A DNA stretch of 64,000 nucleotides, from assembly GCF_024346055.1 (NCBI RefSeq), contig NZ_JAGQCH010000007.1:1-64000 (forward strand), in the 5' to 3' direction. The notes below the pieces were generated by a model that ran no database searches, was not told the DNA's origin, and saw nothing but the letters and a program-made list of their open reading frames with translations. Positions within the stretch are counted from its first letter, which is position 1. Each line of letters starts with the position of its first letter. Below, piece after piece: positions 36,597 through 45,950 of the stretch. The stretch comes from Cyanobium sp. Cruz CV13-4-11 (GTDB taxonomy: Bacteria; Cyanobacteriota; Cyanobacteriia; PCC-6307; Cyanobiaceae). A program made the translations under genes and the position numbers.

Positions 36597-37075
36597 GGAT
36601 TCTGGGCATCGATCCCGGGCTGGCGCGCGTCGGCTACGGGGTGATCGATGTGGAAGGCCGCTCCGCCGCCGGCGCCGGCCACCAGCGCCTGCTCGATTGC
36701 GGCATGATCCGCACCGAACCGGGCCGCAGCGACGGGGATCGGATGGTGGAGATCGCCCACGATCTGCGGGTGATCGTGCGCCGCTGGCGGCCCCAGCTGG
36801 CGGCGGTGGAGAAGTTTTTCTTCTACCGCTCCAGCACCACGATCGCGGTGGTGCAGGCCCGGGGGGTGGTGATGATGACCCTGGCCCGCTTCGCCATTCC
36901 GGTGGTGGAGTTCCCGCCGATGCAGATCAAGCTGGCCCTGGCGGGTTCGGGCCACGCCGAGAAGGACGAGGTGCTGGCGGCGGTGATGCGGGAGCTGGAT
37001 CTGGAGCACCCCCCCCGCCCCGACGACGCCGCCGACGCCCTGGCGGTGGCGCTGACCGGCTGGTTTCAGCGGTGA
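36593..37075 (+). CDS. ruvC: Holliday-junction resolvase RuvC
   Basis: A 160-residue RNase-H-fold nuclease. The first acidic ligand is in [15 protein letters not shown], the second Glu in AAVEKFFF, and the C-terminal HAEKDEV...[15 protein letters not shown] supplies the last acidic ligands. It cuts four-way junctions with RuvAB. GTG start overlapping chlI. Confidence 0.95.
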   Translation: MRILGIDPGLARVGYGVIDVEGRSAAGAGHQRLLDCGMIRTEPGRSDGDRMVEIAHDLRVIVRRWRPQLAAVEKFFFYRSSTTIAVVQARGVVMMTLARFAIPVVEFPPMQIKLALAGSGHAEKDEVLAAVMRELDLEHPPRPDDAADALAVALTGWFQR

Positions 37076-37668
37076 GCACGCCCGCCGGCGAAGACAGCTC
37101 CAAGGAGGAGCTGCGGCGCCTGTTTCGCCGGCGGCGGCAGCTGAGCCTGCCCTTGGCCGCCGCCGGAATCCTGGCGACGGCGCAACGACACCTGGGCGAC
37201 CTGGTGGCTGGGCGTGGCGGCGATCTCGGGCTCTACTGGCCCCAGGGCAGCGAGCCCGACCTGCGCCCCCTGGCGCAGGTCTGGGGCGGCCAGCTGGCGC
37301 TGCCGTCGGTGGCGGGCGGTGCGCTTGTGTACCGGGCCTGGGTACCGGGCGATCCCCTCGCCGACGACGCCTGCGGCATTCCCGCACCGCTCGGGCCGCA
37401 CCGGACGCCTGAGGCCATGGCCCTGCTGCTGGTGCCCGCCCTGGCGGTGACCCCCTGCGGCCTGAGGCTGGGCTCGGGCGGTGGTTGGTACGACCGGCTG
37501 CGGGCCGACCCGCTCTGGGCCGCGGTGCCGGCCCTGGCGGTGCTCCCCGCCGCCTGCACGGAGGCAAGTCTGCCCCGTGATCCCTGGGACATCCCCTTCG
37601 ACGGCTGGATCGATGAACGGGACTGTCACCTCACCGAAGCGGGGCACCGGAAGATTGCAAGCTCGTAA
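37072..37668 (+). CDS. 5-formyltetrahydrofolate cyclo-ligase
   Basis: A 198-residue 5-FCL/MTHFS. Markers: [56 protein letters not shown] and IPFDGWI. It converts 5-formyl-THF to 5,10-methenyl-THF with ATP. GTG start at 37072 overlaps the ruvC stop; it closes the coupled run that begins at cytM. Confidence 0.9.
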   Translation: MSTPAGEDSSKEELRRLFRRRRQLSLPLAAAGILATAQRHLGDLVAGRGGDLGLYWPQGSEPDLRPLAQVWGGQLALPSVAGGALVYRAWVPGDPLADDACGIPAPLGPHRTPEAMALLLVPALAVTPCGLRLGSGGGWYDRLRADPLWAAVPALAVLPAACTEASLPRDPWDIPFDGWIDERDCHLTEAGHRKIASS

Positions 37669-37728
37669 CGATGGCGCCGCCATCGGGCCAATCCCCCGTT
37701 CGTTTGCCAGGATCGGCGCAGTGCATTC

Positions 37729-37914
37729 GTGCTGTCCTTGGATTCGATCCTCTCGTCGCTCCAGAACCGTCCCCTGACGGCCGCCGAGCGGGTGATGACC
37801 TCCGAATTTCAGACCCGTGGCGCCTCCAGCGACGCCCTCTCGATGATGGTCAGCTCGGTCGCCAGGATGGTCCAGGCGGGCAAAAGCAGCGATAGTCGGT
37901 GGAAATCCAACTGA
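37729..37914 (+). CDS. Small hypothetical protein
   Basis: A 61-residue ORF from GTG 37729, helical and polar (SLDSILSSLQNRPLTAAERV, then MMVSSVARMVQAGK). It ends 7 nt before the next gene on the same strand, suggesting co-transcription. No family recognised; start uncertain. Confidence 0.5.
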   Translation: MLSLDSILSSLQNRPLTAAERVMTSEFQTRGASSDALSMMVSSVARMVQAGKSSDSRWKSN

Positions 37915-37921
37915 TTCGCGG

Positions 37922-38395
37922 ATGAAACCCCTCCTCGTTTCTGGGCTGATCGGCTTGGCCTCTCTGGTGCTGGCCCCCTCCCAGGTGCGAGCCCACGCCA
38001 TCGAGAGCAGCCTGGAGCGGCTCACCAGCCTGAGCAACTCCCTGCGCCTGGAGAGTCAGTTCTCCAGCGGACAGCCGGCCAGCGATGCCGTCGTGCGCCT
38101 CGTGCCCCCGGACGGTGGCACGCCGATCGAACTGGGGCGCACCGACGCCGCCGGCAGCATCGTCTTCACCCTGCCGCCCCAGGCCAGCCGCCAGTGGGAG
38201 GTGCAGGTGGATGGGGGACCGGGCCATCGCGATTACCTCGAATTGCCGGAACCGGAGGCCACCCCCTCGGCGCCCGCACGGGTGAGCCGCTCCCATCCCT
38301 ACCCTCGGACCGAGGGATGGGCCTATCTGCCCCCCCTCGGCGTGCTCGCCGTGGCCGGACTGGCCGGGATGCTGCGACCGCGCCGTCCGTCCTGA
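37922..38395 (+). CDS. Exported protein with carboxypeptidase-like / NikM-like beta domain
   Basis: A 157-residue protein with a signal peptide (LIGLASLVLAPSQVRA; the mature end starts HAIES), a beta-sandwich of about 85 residues (DAVVRLVPPDGGTPIELGRTDAAGSIVFTLPP) and a C-terminal membrane helix (LPPLGVLAVAGLAGML). A mature N-terminal His after the signal, together with this fold, resembles nickel/cobalt transporter accessory proteins, but no NikM/CbiM gene is nearby, so the assignment stays open. Confidence 0.68.
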   Translation: MKPLLVSGLIGLASLVLAPSQVRAHAIESSLERLTSLSNSLRLESQFSSGQPASDAVVRLVPPDGGTPIELGRTDAAGSIVFTLPPQASRQWEVQVDGGPGHRDYLELPEPEATPSAPARVSRSHPYPRTEGWAYLPPLGVLAVAGLAGMLRPRRPS

Positions 38396-38413
38396 GTCCC
38401 TTCCTTGTCGTCC

Positions 38414-38833
38414 ATGGCCACCGGCAGCGCCGCTCTCGATCGGATCGTGGAACGCCTCGGCAGTACCAGCGACCCGCGCCGCCGGTATGAATACGTGCTC
38501 TGGCTGGCCAAGAAACTCGAGCCCTTCCCCGACGACCTGCGCCTGGACGCCTTCAAGGTGAAAGGGTGCGTCTCCCAGGTGTACGTGGTGGGGCACCTGG
38601 AGGAGGGAAAGCTCCACTGGCGCGGTGATTCCGATGCCCAGATCACCAAGGGGTTGCTGGCCCTGCTGATCGAGGGGCTGGAGGGCCTGACCCCGGAGCA
38701 GGCCACCGCGCTGGATCCCTCCTTCATCGCCGCGACGGGCCTGCAGGCGAGCCTGACGCCCTCACGGGCCAACGGTTTTCTCAACATCCTGCGCACCATG
38801 CAGGCCCAGGCCAGGCAGCTGCAGGCCGATTGA
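38414..38833 (+). CDS. sufE: Cysteine desulfuration protein SufE
   Basis: A 139-residue SufE. Motifs: RYEYVLWLAKKLEPFP, KVKGCVSQVYVV with the sulfur-accepting Cys, and SRANGFLNILRTMQAQA at the end. It takes persulfide sulfur from SufS for iron-sulfur cluster assembly. Start at ATG 38414. Confidence 0.92.
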   Translation: MATGSAALDRIVERLGSTSDPRRRYEYVLWLAKKLEPFPDDLRLDAFKVKGCVSQVYVVGHLEEGKLHWRGDSDAQITKGLLALLIEGLEGLTPEQATALDPSFIAATGLQASLTPSRANGFLNILRTMQAQARQLQAD

Positions 38834-38866
38834 TTTCTAGGATGGTGGTTTGTGGGGTTGCAGCCC

Positions 38867-40183
38867 ATGACCATCGGCATCGGCTTGCTCGGGCTGGGCA
38901 CGGTGGGGAGCGGCGTGGCGGCGATCCTGGCCAGTCCCCAGGGCCGGCATCCGCTGGTCGGCGACCTGGTGCTCGAAAGGGTGGCGGTGCGCGACCTCAG
39001 GCGCCCCCGCCCGCTCACCCTGCCCCCGGAGCGCCTCACCACCGACCCTGAGGCGGTCATCGACGATCCGAAGGTGGACATCGTCGTGGAGGTGATGGGG
39101 GGCCTGGAGCCGGCCCGCAGCCTGATCCTGCGCGCCATCGCCGCCGGCAAGCCCGTGGTCACGGCCAACAAGGCGGTGATCGCCCGCTATGGCCAGGAGA
39201 TCGCCGCCGCCGCCGCCAGGCAGGGCGTCTACGTGCTGATCGAAGCCGCCGTGGGCGGCGGCATCCCGATCATCGAGCCGATCAAGCAGTCCCTGGGCGG
39301 CAACCGCATCCAACGGGTCAGCGGCATCATCAACGGCACCACCAACTACATCCTCAGCCGCATGGCCGATGAGGGGGCGGCCTACGCCGAGGTGCTGGCC
39401 GACGCCCAGCGCCTCGGCTATGCCGAGGCCGATCCCGCCGCCGATGTGCAGGGAGGAGATGCGGCCGACAAGATCGCCATCCTGGCCGGGCTGGCCTACG
39501 GCGGGCCGGTGGAGCGCGGCGGCATCGCCACCGAGGGCATTGATCGGCTCGATGCCCGTGACGTGGCCTATGCCGCCCAGCTCGGTTTTGTGGTGAAGCT
39601 GCTGGCGGTGGCCGAACGGGTGCAGGACGACGCCCCGGCCGGGCCGCCGGATGGGGTGTCCCTGGACGTGCGCGTGCATCCCACCCTGCTGCCGAAGCAC
39701 CACCCCCTGGCGGGGGTCCATGGCGTCAACAACGCGATCCTGGTGGAAGGGGATCCGGTGGGACAGGTGATGTTCTTCGGGCCCGGCGCCGGGGCGGGAC
39801 CCACCGCCTCAGCGGTGGTGGCCGACATCCTCAACATCGCCGGCATCCGCCAGGTGGGCGGCCCCCAGGCCGGCCTCGATCCCCTGCTGGCCGCCAGCAG
39901 CTGGCGCCATTGCACCCTGGTCGACGGCTCCCTGAGCCGGCACCGCAACTACGTGCGGCTCAGCACCCGCGACGAGGCCGGTGTGATCGGCCGCATCGGC
40001 ACCTGCTTCGGAGCGGCGGAGGTGTCGATCCAGTCGATCGTGCAGCTCGACGCCAGGGAAGGGGAGGCGGAGATCGTCGTCATCACCCACGAGGTGCGCG
40101 AAGACCGGTTCCGCGAAGCCCTGGCCGCGATCGAGGCGCTGGAGGGGGTGGAGCGGGTGGCCGCCTGCCTGCGGACCCTCTGA
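38867..40183 (+). CDS. hom: Homoserine dehydrogenase
   Basis: A 438-residue NAD(P)H enzyme making homoserine for Thr and Met. The Rossmann start is IGIGLLGLGTVGSGVA; TANKAVIA, EAAVGGGIPII, GIINGTTNYIL and the catalytic LGYAEADPAADVQGGDAADK region follow. A C-terminal ACT domain (VIGRIGTCFGAAEVSIQSIVQ) suggests feedback by threonine. Start ATG 38867; no fused aspartokinase. Confidence 0.95.
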   Translation: MTIGIGLLGLGTVGSGVAAILASPQGRHPLVGDLVLERVAVRDLRRPRPLTLPPERLTTDPEAVIDDPKVDIVVEVMGGLEPARSLILRAIAAGKPVVTANKAVIARYGQEIAAAAARQGVYVLIEAAVGGGIPIIEPIKQSLGGNRIQRVSGIINGTTNYILSRMADEGAAYAEVLADAQRLGYAEADPAADVQGGDAADKIAILAGLAYGGPVERGGIATEGIDRLDARDVAYAAQLGFVVKLLAVAERVQDDAPAGPPDGVSLDVRVHPTLLPKHHPLAGVHGVNNAILVEGDPVGQVMFFGPGAGAGPTASAVVADILNIAGIRQVGGPQAGLDPLLAASSWRHCTLVDGSLSRHRNYVRLSTRDEAGVIGRIGTCFGAAEVSIQSIVQLDAREGEAEIVVITHEVREDRFREALAAIEALEGVERVAACLRTL

Positions 40184-40315
40184 GCCGGAGCCGAACCGAC
40201 GCGCCCCCTGACCACCCGCAGCGAGCCTCCCGCGGGCTGGCCGCTTGAATGGGTCCCACCGGATCGCAGGGTCTTGCCGACGGCCAGGGGGAGAACAGGA
40301 CGCGGACCAGCCGCG

Positions 40316-41896
40316 ATGGCGGCCTGCCTCGCCACCCTGCTGGCTCTGCCGCTGCTCGCGGCCTGTCAGCCGAGGCGGTCTAGCCCGTCGCTGATCGTGG
40401 CCACCAAGAGTCGCATCGACTCCCTCGATCCGGTGCAGGCCTCCCGCATCGGCGTGATGCAGGTGCTGAGCGGCCTCGGCGACCCCCTCTATGCGATCGA
40501 CAGCAACGGCCGGCTTGAGACGCGGCTGGCCACCGCCCTTCCGGTGCTGAGCGACGACGGACTGCGGGCCCGGATCCCCCTGCGCCAGGGGGTGCTCTTC
40601 CACGACGGCACCCCCTTCAATGCCGACGCCATGGCGTTCTCCCTGCGCCGCTTCATGGCGATCGGCACCCTGGGCTACCAGCTGGGCGAACGGGTTGAAA
40701 GCGTGCGGGTCACCGCTCCCTACGAGATCGAGCTGGCGCTGAAGCGCCCCTTCAGCCCGCTGCCACGGTTGCTCAGCGCCATCTTCCTGACCCCGGTGTC
40801 CCCCACCGCCTATCGGCGGCATCGCGACAAGCCCCTCAATGACCGCTTCGTGGGTACCGGCCCCTACGCCCTGGCCTTCTTCGGCGGCCAGCAGCAGCGG
40901 CTTACCCCCTGGCCCCGCTACTGGGGCAAGCGGCCGCTCAACGCGGGCATCGACCTGGTGACCCTGAGCAACTCCACGGCCCTGTTCGGGGCCCTGCGCA
41001 GCGGCGAGGTCGACCTGCTGCTCAACAGCGGTCTGGAGATCGACCATCAGCAGGCCCTGCACCGGGACGCCGCCGCCGGTCGCCTGCGGGAGGCCATCGG
41101 TCCGTCCCAGGAGATCGCCCTGGTGTCGCTGCTGAGCGACCAGCCGCCGCTGAACCGCCCTGTCCTGCGTCAGGCCGTGGCCCGCAGCCTGGATCGGGCC
41201 ACCATCGTCCGGCGGGTGACCCTGGGGCTGCGCTCCCCCCAGCGGCAGCTGATCCCCCCGGACCTGCCGGGCTCCGATCCCAGCGCCTGGCCGGCCTACG
41301 ACCCCGCCAAAGCCCGCATCCTCTACCGCCAGGCGGGCTATTGCCAGGGGAAGGTGCTCACCCTGCCGCTCACCTACCGCTCCGACATCCCCACCGACCG
41401 TCTGTTTGCCCTCACCTGGCAGGCCCAGCTGCGCCGCGACCTGGCCGATTGCGTGACCCTGGAGGTGACCGGCATGGAGGCCACCACGGCCTACTCCCAG
41501 CTCGACAAGGGCGCCCTGACCATGCTCTTCTACGACTGGATCGGTGACTATCCCGATGCGGAGAACTTCCTGATGCCGCTGCTGTCCTGCAGCAAGGCCG
41601 AGGGGGACCGTTGTCTCAAGGGCAACAGCGTCCTGGGCGGCAGCTTCTGGACGGCGCCGGGTCTGGAGGCGGAGCTGCAGCGCAGCAGCCAGCTGGACGG
41701 CCCCGAGCGGGTCTCCCTGCTGGTGGCCATCCAGCGCCGCGTCGCCGCGGCCAACCCCTATCTGCCGGTATGGCTCAGCGCCCCGGCGGCCTGGGGCGGT
41801 CTGGGTGTCAGCCAGCCCCGCTTCGACGGATCCGGCCGGGTGCGGCTGGGCGAACTGCGCCGTCTGAGCGCCGCCGACGGAGCCCGGGTGCCATGA
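40316..41896 (+). CDS. Peptide/nickel-type ABC transporter substrate-binding lipoprotein
   Basis: A 526-residue family 5 solute-binding protein. Signal with lipobox LLAAC (start ATG 40316; a TTG at 40274 would add 14 residues). Core motifs: SLDPVQASRIG, LRQGVLFHDGTPFNADAMAFSLRR, NDRFVGTGPYAL and YDWIGDYPDAENFL. It feeds the permease encoded next, with a 4-nt overlap. No second permease or ATPases are adjacent. Ligand not predictable. Confidence 0.88.
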   Translation: MAACLATLLALPLLAACQPRRSSPSLIVATKSRIDSLDPVQASRIGVMQVLSGLGDPLYAIDSNGRLETRLATALPVLSDDGLRARIPLRQGVLFHDGTPFNADAMAFSLRRFMAIGTLGYQLGERVESVRVTAPYEIELALKRPFSPLPRLLSAIFLTPVSPTAYRRHRDKPLNDRFVGTGPYALAFFGGQQQRLTPWPRYWGKRPLNAGIDLVTLSNSTALFGALRSGEVDLLLNSGLEIDHQQALHRDAAAGRLREAIGPSQEIALVSLLSDQPPLNRPVLRQAVARSLDRATIVRRVTLGLRSPQRQLIPPDLPGSDPSAWPAYDPAKARILYRQAGYCQGKVLTLPLTYRSDIPTDRLFALTWQAQLRRDLADCVTLEVTGMEATTAYSQLDKGALTMLFYDWIGDYPDAENFLMPLLSCSKAEGDRCLKGNSVLGGSFWTAPGLEAELQRSSQLDGPERVSLLVAIQRRVAAANPYLPVWLSAPAAWGGLGVSQPRFDGSGRVRLGELRRLSAADGARVP

Positions 41897-42912
41897 GCCG
41901 CCGTTCCGACCTGGCGCGCTACCTGGCCTCCCGGCTGGCCCTGGCACCGTTGATGCTTTGGCTGATCGCTTCGCTGGTGTTCCTCCTGCTGCGGGTGGCC
42001 CCCGGCGATCCGATCGATGCCCTGCTGGGCACCCGCGCCCCGGAGGCGGCCCGCGCCGCCCTGCGGGCCCAGCTCGGCCTGGATCGCCCCCTAGCCGAGC
42101 AGTACGGCCGCTTCCTGGGCCACCTGCTACGGGGCGACCTGGGCCAGTCCCTCACCAACGGCGAACCGGTGACCCGCCTGATCCAGGACAGCCTGCCGGC
42201 CAGCCTGGAGCTGGGGGTGGTGGCACTGCTGCTGGCCGCCATCGTCGGCCTGGCGGTGGGCTTCAGCGGCATCGCCCGCCCCGAGGGGCGCCTCGATCTG
42301 GCCGGCCGGCTCTATGGCATCGGCACCTACGCCCTGCCCCCCTTCTGGGCCGCCATGGTGGTGCAGTTGGTGTTCGCCGTCTGGCTGGGCTGGCTGCCGG
42401 TGGGCGGGCGCTTCCCCGCCACCCTGATGCCCCCGCAAGGCACGGGCTTCTACCTGCTCGACAGCCTTAGGGCCGGCGACTGGCAGCAGCTGGGCGGCAG
42501 CCTGCGCCACCTGGTGCTGCCCGCCTCCACCCTGGGCCTGTTGCTGAGCGGCATCTTCACCAATGCCCTGCGGCTCAACCTGCGCCGCGCCCTCGGCTCC
42601 GACTACGTGGAGGCCGCCCGCAGCCGCGGCCTGAGCGAACGGCGCGTGGTGCTGCACCATGCCCTGCCCAACGCCCTGCTGCCCGTGCTCACGATCACCG
42701 GCATCACGGTGGCCTCCCTGATCGGCGGCGCCCTGCTGATCGAGGTCACCTTCTCCTGGCCCGGCATCGCCTTCCGCCTGCAGGAAGCGATCGCCCAACG
42801 CGATTACCCCCTGGTGCAGGGCATCGTGGTGGTGGTGGCGGCCCTGGTGGTGCTGGTGTCGGTGCTTGTCGACCTGGTGGTGGCCCTGCTGGATCCACGC
42901 ATCCGCTTCTGA
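41893..42912 (+). CDS. Peptide-type ABC transporter permease (DppB-like)
   Basis: A 339-residue permease with the DppB-type N-terminus (RYLASRLALAPLMLWLIASLVFLLLRVAPGDP) and an EAA loop (YVEAARSRGLSERRVVLHHALPNAL) for ATPase docking, six membrane helices in all. Its expected partner (DppC) and ATPases (DppD/F) are not in the window, so the complete transporter needs distant genes. Confidence 0.88.
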   Translation: MSRRSDLARYLASRLALAPLMLWLIASLVFLLLRVAPGDPIDALLGTRAPEAARAALRAQLGLDRPLAEQYGRFLGHLLRGDLGQSLTNGEPVTRLIQDSLPASLELGVVALLLAAIVGLAVGFSGIARPEGRLDLAGRLYGIGTYALPPFWAAMVVQLVFAVWLGWLPVGGRFPATLMPPQGTGFYLLDSLRAGDWQQLGGSLRHLVLPASTLGLLLSGIFTNALRLNLRRALGSDYVEAARSRGLSERRVVLHHALPNALLPVLTITGITVASLIGGALLIEVTFSWPGIAFRLQEAIAQRDYPLVQGIVVVVAALVVLVSVLVDLVVALLDPRIRF

Positions 42913-42914
42913 GT

Positions 42915-44510
42915 TCATGGCTTCAGACCGGCCTTCCAGCGTCGGGCGGCGGCGGCATCGAGCACCTCGAGGGTGACCCCCTGATGCACCCGCCGCTGGG
43001 CGGGCAGCAGCAGGGGCTGCTCCAGGGTGTGGAGGTACTCGGTGGTGAGGCGCAGCAGCGCCGATTGCACCCTGGCCGGGTCCACCCCCACCAGCTCCGC
43101 ATCGAGCTGGAAGAGCACCTCATCGGTGGGCATCAGCCGCACGGGGGAGAAGTGGCTGCCGCCTTCCACCATCACCAGGCGACTGCGGGGATCCCGCCCC
43201 TGGAGAAACAGGCGCAGCTGCTCCTCCAGGGGGGGCGTGACCAGATCGAGGCTGCCCCCCACCATCAGCACCGGCACCCCGAGCGAGGCCAGACCCCGAC
43301 GGGGCCAGAGCAGGCTGCCGAAGCCGTTGAGCAGCACCAGCCCCCGCAAGTCGGCGGGGGGGGCGGAGCGCTCCGGCAGCTGGGTGCTGGGAAGCTGGCA
43401 CTGGAGCAGCCGGGAGGGGTTGGCGATCGGCAGCCGATCGAGGGCCTTGCGGCAGCGCTCCCCGAGGCCGGGTTCCGGCACCACCCCGGCCGCCAGCAGG
43501 GCGGAGAGGCCCCCCATCGAATGGCCGAGCAGCACCACACCCTTGCCCTGCACCGGCAGCTCACCCCGGCGCTGGGCCGCCAGCACCGCGTTGATGTCGG
43601 CCAGCCGGATGGCCAGGGTCTCGGCTCCCGGTGGGGGCTGCTGGCCGTCGAGGGCGGCCTTGAGCGCGGGGCCATCGCTGCCGGGATGCTGCACCACCAC
43701 CACCGGCCAGCCCCGTTCGGCCAGCTCACCGGCCAGCCAGCCGAACTGGTCGGCGTTGCCCCCCAGCCCGGGCATCAGCAGCAGCCAGGGCCGGTCCGCC
43801 ACAGCCCCCCGAACCCCCGCCGGCGCCGACCAGATCTCCAGGGGCAGGGGCAGAGGGCGGTGCGCCACCACCAATCCCTGCCGGCGGGCCCTCAGGGAGG
43901 TGCGTTCGCCGAAGGCGAAGGGGACGGTGCGGCGCTCCGGCAGCGCCAGGGCCTTGAGGCGCCGCAGGGCCTGGCGTTGCAGCTCGATCTGCTGGCGCCA
44001 CTGCAGGGCCAGGTCATAGAGGCCATCGAGCTGGAGGCTGAGCCGCTGCACCGGCAGGGCCCGCAGCAGGCCGATGGTGGAGACGTCCTGACGGGTCTCC
44101 AGCAGACGCCGCAGGGTGGTCTGCAGCACCCCCGTGGAGCTGTGGCCGTCGGAAGTGGTGAGCAGGTCGCCCAGGCGGGCCAGCATCTGGCTGCCCGCCC
44201 AGCTGTCGAGAAGCTGCTGACCGAAGCTGGTGTCTCGCAGCAGGGGGGCACGCAACAGGATCTTCAGGTCCTGACGACTGCGGGGATCGAGCAGATCCAG
44301 CCAGACCGCCAGGTCGCCGCCGGCGCCGGGGCGCCCGCTCGGACTCCTGGACCAGCCATCGAGCTGCTCCAGGTTCAGGGGCAGCTCCAGGCCGTCAAAG
44401 CGGAGCTCCAGCACCTCGGCAGCACCGGCCGCCGTTGCCAGGCCCGGCACCGCGATCAGCAGACTGGCCAGCAGGCCCTTGAGTTGGCGAAGGCGGCGTG
44501 AGACAGGCAC
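42915..44510 (-). CDS. DUF1400 alpha/beta-hydrolase
   Basis: A 531-residue exported protein: N-terminal signal (LLASLLIAVPGLATAAGAA), a DUF1400 domain (about 30-130) and an alpha/beta-hydrolase domain with nucleophile GHSMGG, LLLMPGLGGNADQFGWLA and the C-terminal His in VEGGSHFSP. Probably a lipase or esterase outside the cytoplasm; substrate unknown. GTG start at 44510, overlapping the divergent MFS start by 13 nt. Confidence 0.82.
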   Translation of the reverse strand: MPVSRRLRQLKGLLASLLIAVPGLATAAGAAEVLELRFDGLELPLNLEQLDGWSRSPSGRPGAGGDLAVWLDLLDPRSRQDLKILLRAPLLRDTSFGQQLLDSWAGSQMLARLGDLLTTSDGHSSTGVLQTTLRRLLETRQDVSTIGLLRALPVQRLSLQLDGLYDLALQWRQQIELQRQALRRLKALALPERRTVPFAFGERTSLRARRQGLVVAHRPLPLPLEIWSAPAGVRGAVADRPWLLLMPGLGGNADQFGWLAGELAERGWPVVVVQHPGSDGPALKAALDGQQPPPGAETLAIRLADINAVLAAQRRGELPVQGKGVVLLGHSMGGLSALLAAGVVPEPGLGERCRKALDRLPIANPSRLLQCQLPSTQLPERSAPPADLRGLVLLNGFGSLLWPRRGLASLGVPVLMVGGSLDLVTPPLEEQLRLFLQGRDPRSRLVMVEGGSHFSPVRLMPTDEVLFQLDAELVGVDPARVQSALLRLTTEYLHTLEQPLLLPAQRRVHQGVTLEVLDAAAARRWKAGLKP

Positions 44511-45721
44511 AGGGATGGGCCAGGGTACGGTCCTGGTTCACCCAGTTTCCAGCAGCCCTGCGCGAACTGGCCCTGATCCGCACGATCGCCATGCTCGGGG
44601 CCGGTGGCGTGCTCTATCTGACGCCGATGGTGTTCCACCAGGCGCACTTCAGTGCCGGCAGGGTCACCGAAGGACTGGCCCTGGCGGCCGTGGCGGGCAC
44701 CCTGGGCCGGATCCTGAGTGGGCTGCTGCTGGATCGGGGCCTGAACTGTTCCGTGCCGGTGCTGCTGGCGGCCCTGATGGCCATCGCCGGCGATGCCCGG
44801 CTGATGGGCACCGGCTCCTTCGGCGGCTACCTGCAGGGACAGGTGCTGCTCGGCATGGCCATGGGGGTCTACTGGCCCGCGGTGGAGCTGGCGGTGCCCC
44901 TGAGCTGCGCGCCGATGCGCTCGGGGCGGGCCTTCGCCCTGGCCCGCAGCGCCGATGCCCTCGGCATCGCCACCGGGGCCCTGGCGGGGGCCCTGCTCGC
45001 CGGTCGGGGATGGCTGCGGGGCATCTATGCCGTGGACATCGGCTGCATGCTCCTGTTGCTGCTGGTGCTGTTGCGCCAGGGCCTGCCGGATCCCAGGCCC
45101 AGGGAGGCCCTGGCCCACCCCAACCCCTGGGGCCAGTGGATCCTCGACCTGGTGCCGCTGCTGGCCATCGCCGTGCTGGCCACAGCGATGCCGGCCCTCA
45201 TGCAGAGCGCCCTGCCGCTGGAACTGGTGCGGGGCAGCCTGCACCGGCGTGCCCTGCCGGTGAGCCTCGGTGCCCTCACCATCGGCCTGCAGCTGGGCCT
45301 GGTGCTGCTGCTCCAGTGGCCGGTGGGTCAGGCCCTGGCCCGGCGGCCGGTGACGACGGGTCTGAATGTCAGCCTGCTCAGCTTCGCCGCCGGCAACCTG
45401 CTGCTGGCGGCCTCGGCCTTCAGCGAGCGGGGCCTGGGGCTGCTGCTGCTGGCCCAGCTGCCGCTGGCCCTCGGGGTGACCGCCTTCCTGCCCACCGCCA
45501 CCGAGGCCGTGGTGGAGCGCTGCCCACTCGAGCACCAGGGGCTGGCCATGGCGCTGCTGTCCCAGTGTTTCGCCATCAGCGGCTTCGGGGCACCGCTGAT
45601 CGCCGGGCGGCTGCTCGACGGCCAGGGCCATGGCACCGGCCTGTGGCTGCTGATGGCCCTGGCCTGCCTGGGGGGTCTGCCGCTGGTGCGCGGCCTAGCT
45701 CCCCGCAGGACGTTCGGCTGA
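44498..45721 (+). CDS. MFS transporter
   Basis: A 407-residue protein with about eleven to twelve hydrophobic helices and the MFS loop motif GRILSGLLLDRGLN after helix 2. The second half repeats the pattern (FGAPLIAGRLLDGQG). Substrate not predictable. The start is uncertain: GTG 44498 overlaps the divergent hydrolase start; the next clear region begins at LALIRTIAMLGAGG. Confidence 0.8.
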   Translation: MRQAQGWARVRSWFTQFPAALRELALIRTIAMLGAGGVLYLTPMVFHQAHFSAGRVTEGLALAAVAGTLGRILSGLLLDRGLNCSVPVLLAALMAIAGDARLMGTGSFGGYLQGQVLLGMAMGVYWPAVELAVPLSCAPMRSGRAFALARSADALGIATGALAGALLAGRGWLRGIYAVDIGCMLLLLLVLLRQGLPDPRPREALAHPNPWGQWILDLVPLLAIAVLATAMPALMQSALPLELVRGSLHRRALPVSLGALTIGLQLGLVLLLQWPVGQALARRPVTTGLNVSLLSFAAGNLLLAASAFSERGLGLLLLAQLPLALGVTAFLPTATEAVVERCPLEHQGLAMALLSQCFAISGFGAPLIAGRLLDGQGHGTGLWLLMALACLGGLPLVRGLAPRRTFG

Positions 45722-45916
45722 AGCGGCCGCCTGCTTCTCGATCCAGGCCTCGTGGGGCAGGGGCTCGGTGCCGTATTCCCAGTCGTCGTAATCCGGATCG
45801 TTGCGGATGCGGCGGTGGATCTCCTTCTGGGCCTCGAAGTTGTGGGGATGCTCCGGGGTCCCGCCGGGGTCGGCGGGCAGGGGAGACGGGATCTCGGGGT
45901 GGTCCGTTGCTGCCAT
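45695..45916 (-). CDS. Small acidic hypothetical protein
   Basis: About 73 residues from ATG 45916: polar and acidic, with many His and Pro (HPHNFEAQKEIHRRIRNDPDYDDWEYGTEPLPHEAWIEKQ). It overlaps the convergent MFS stop by 27 nt. No domain recognised; conserved-looking composition rather than random GC noise. Confidence 0.55.
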   Translation of the reverse strand: MAATDHPEIPSPLPADPGGTPEHPHNFEAQKEIHRRIRNDPDYDDWEYGTEPLPHEAWIEKQAAASAERPAGS

Positions 45917-45950
45917 GGCCCTGCGCTCCTGGTGGAGCCATCCTCGCCGA

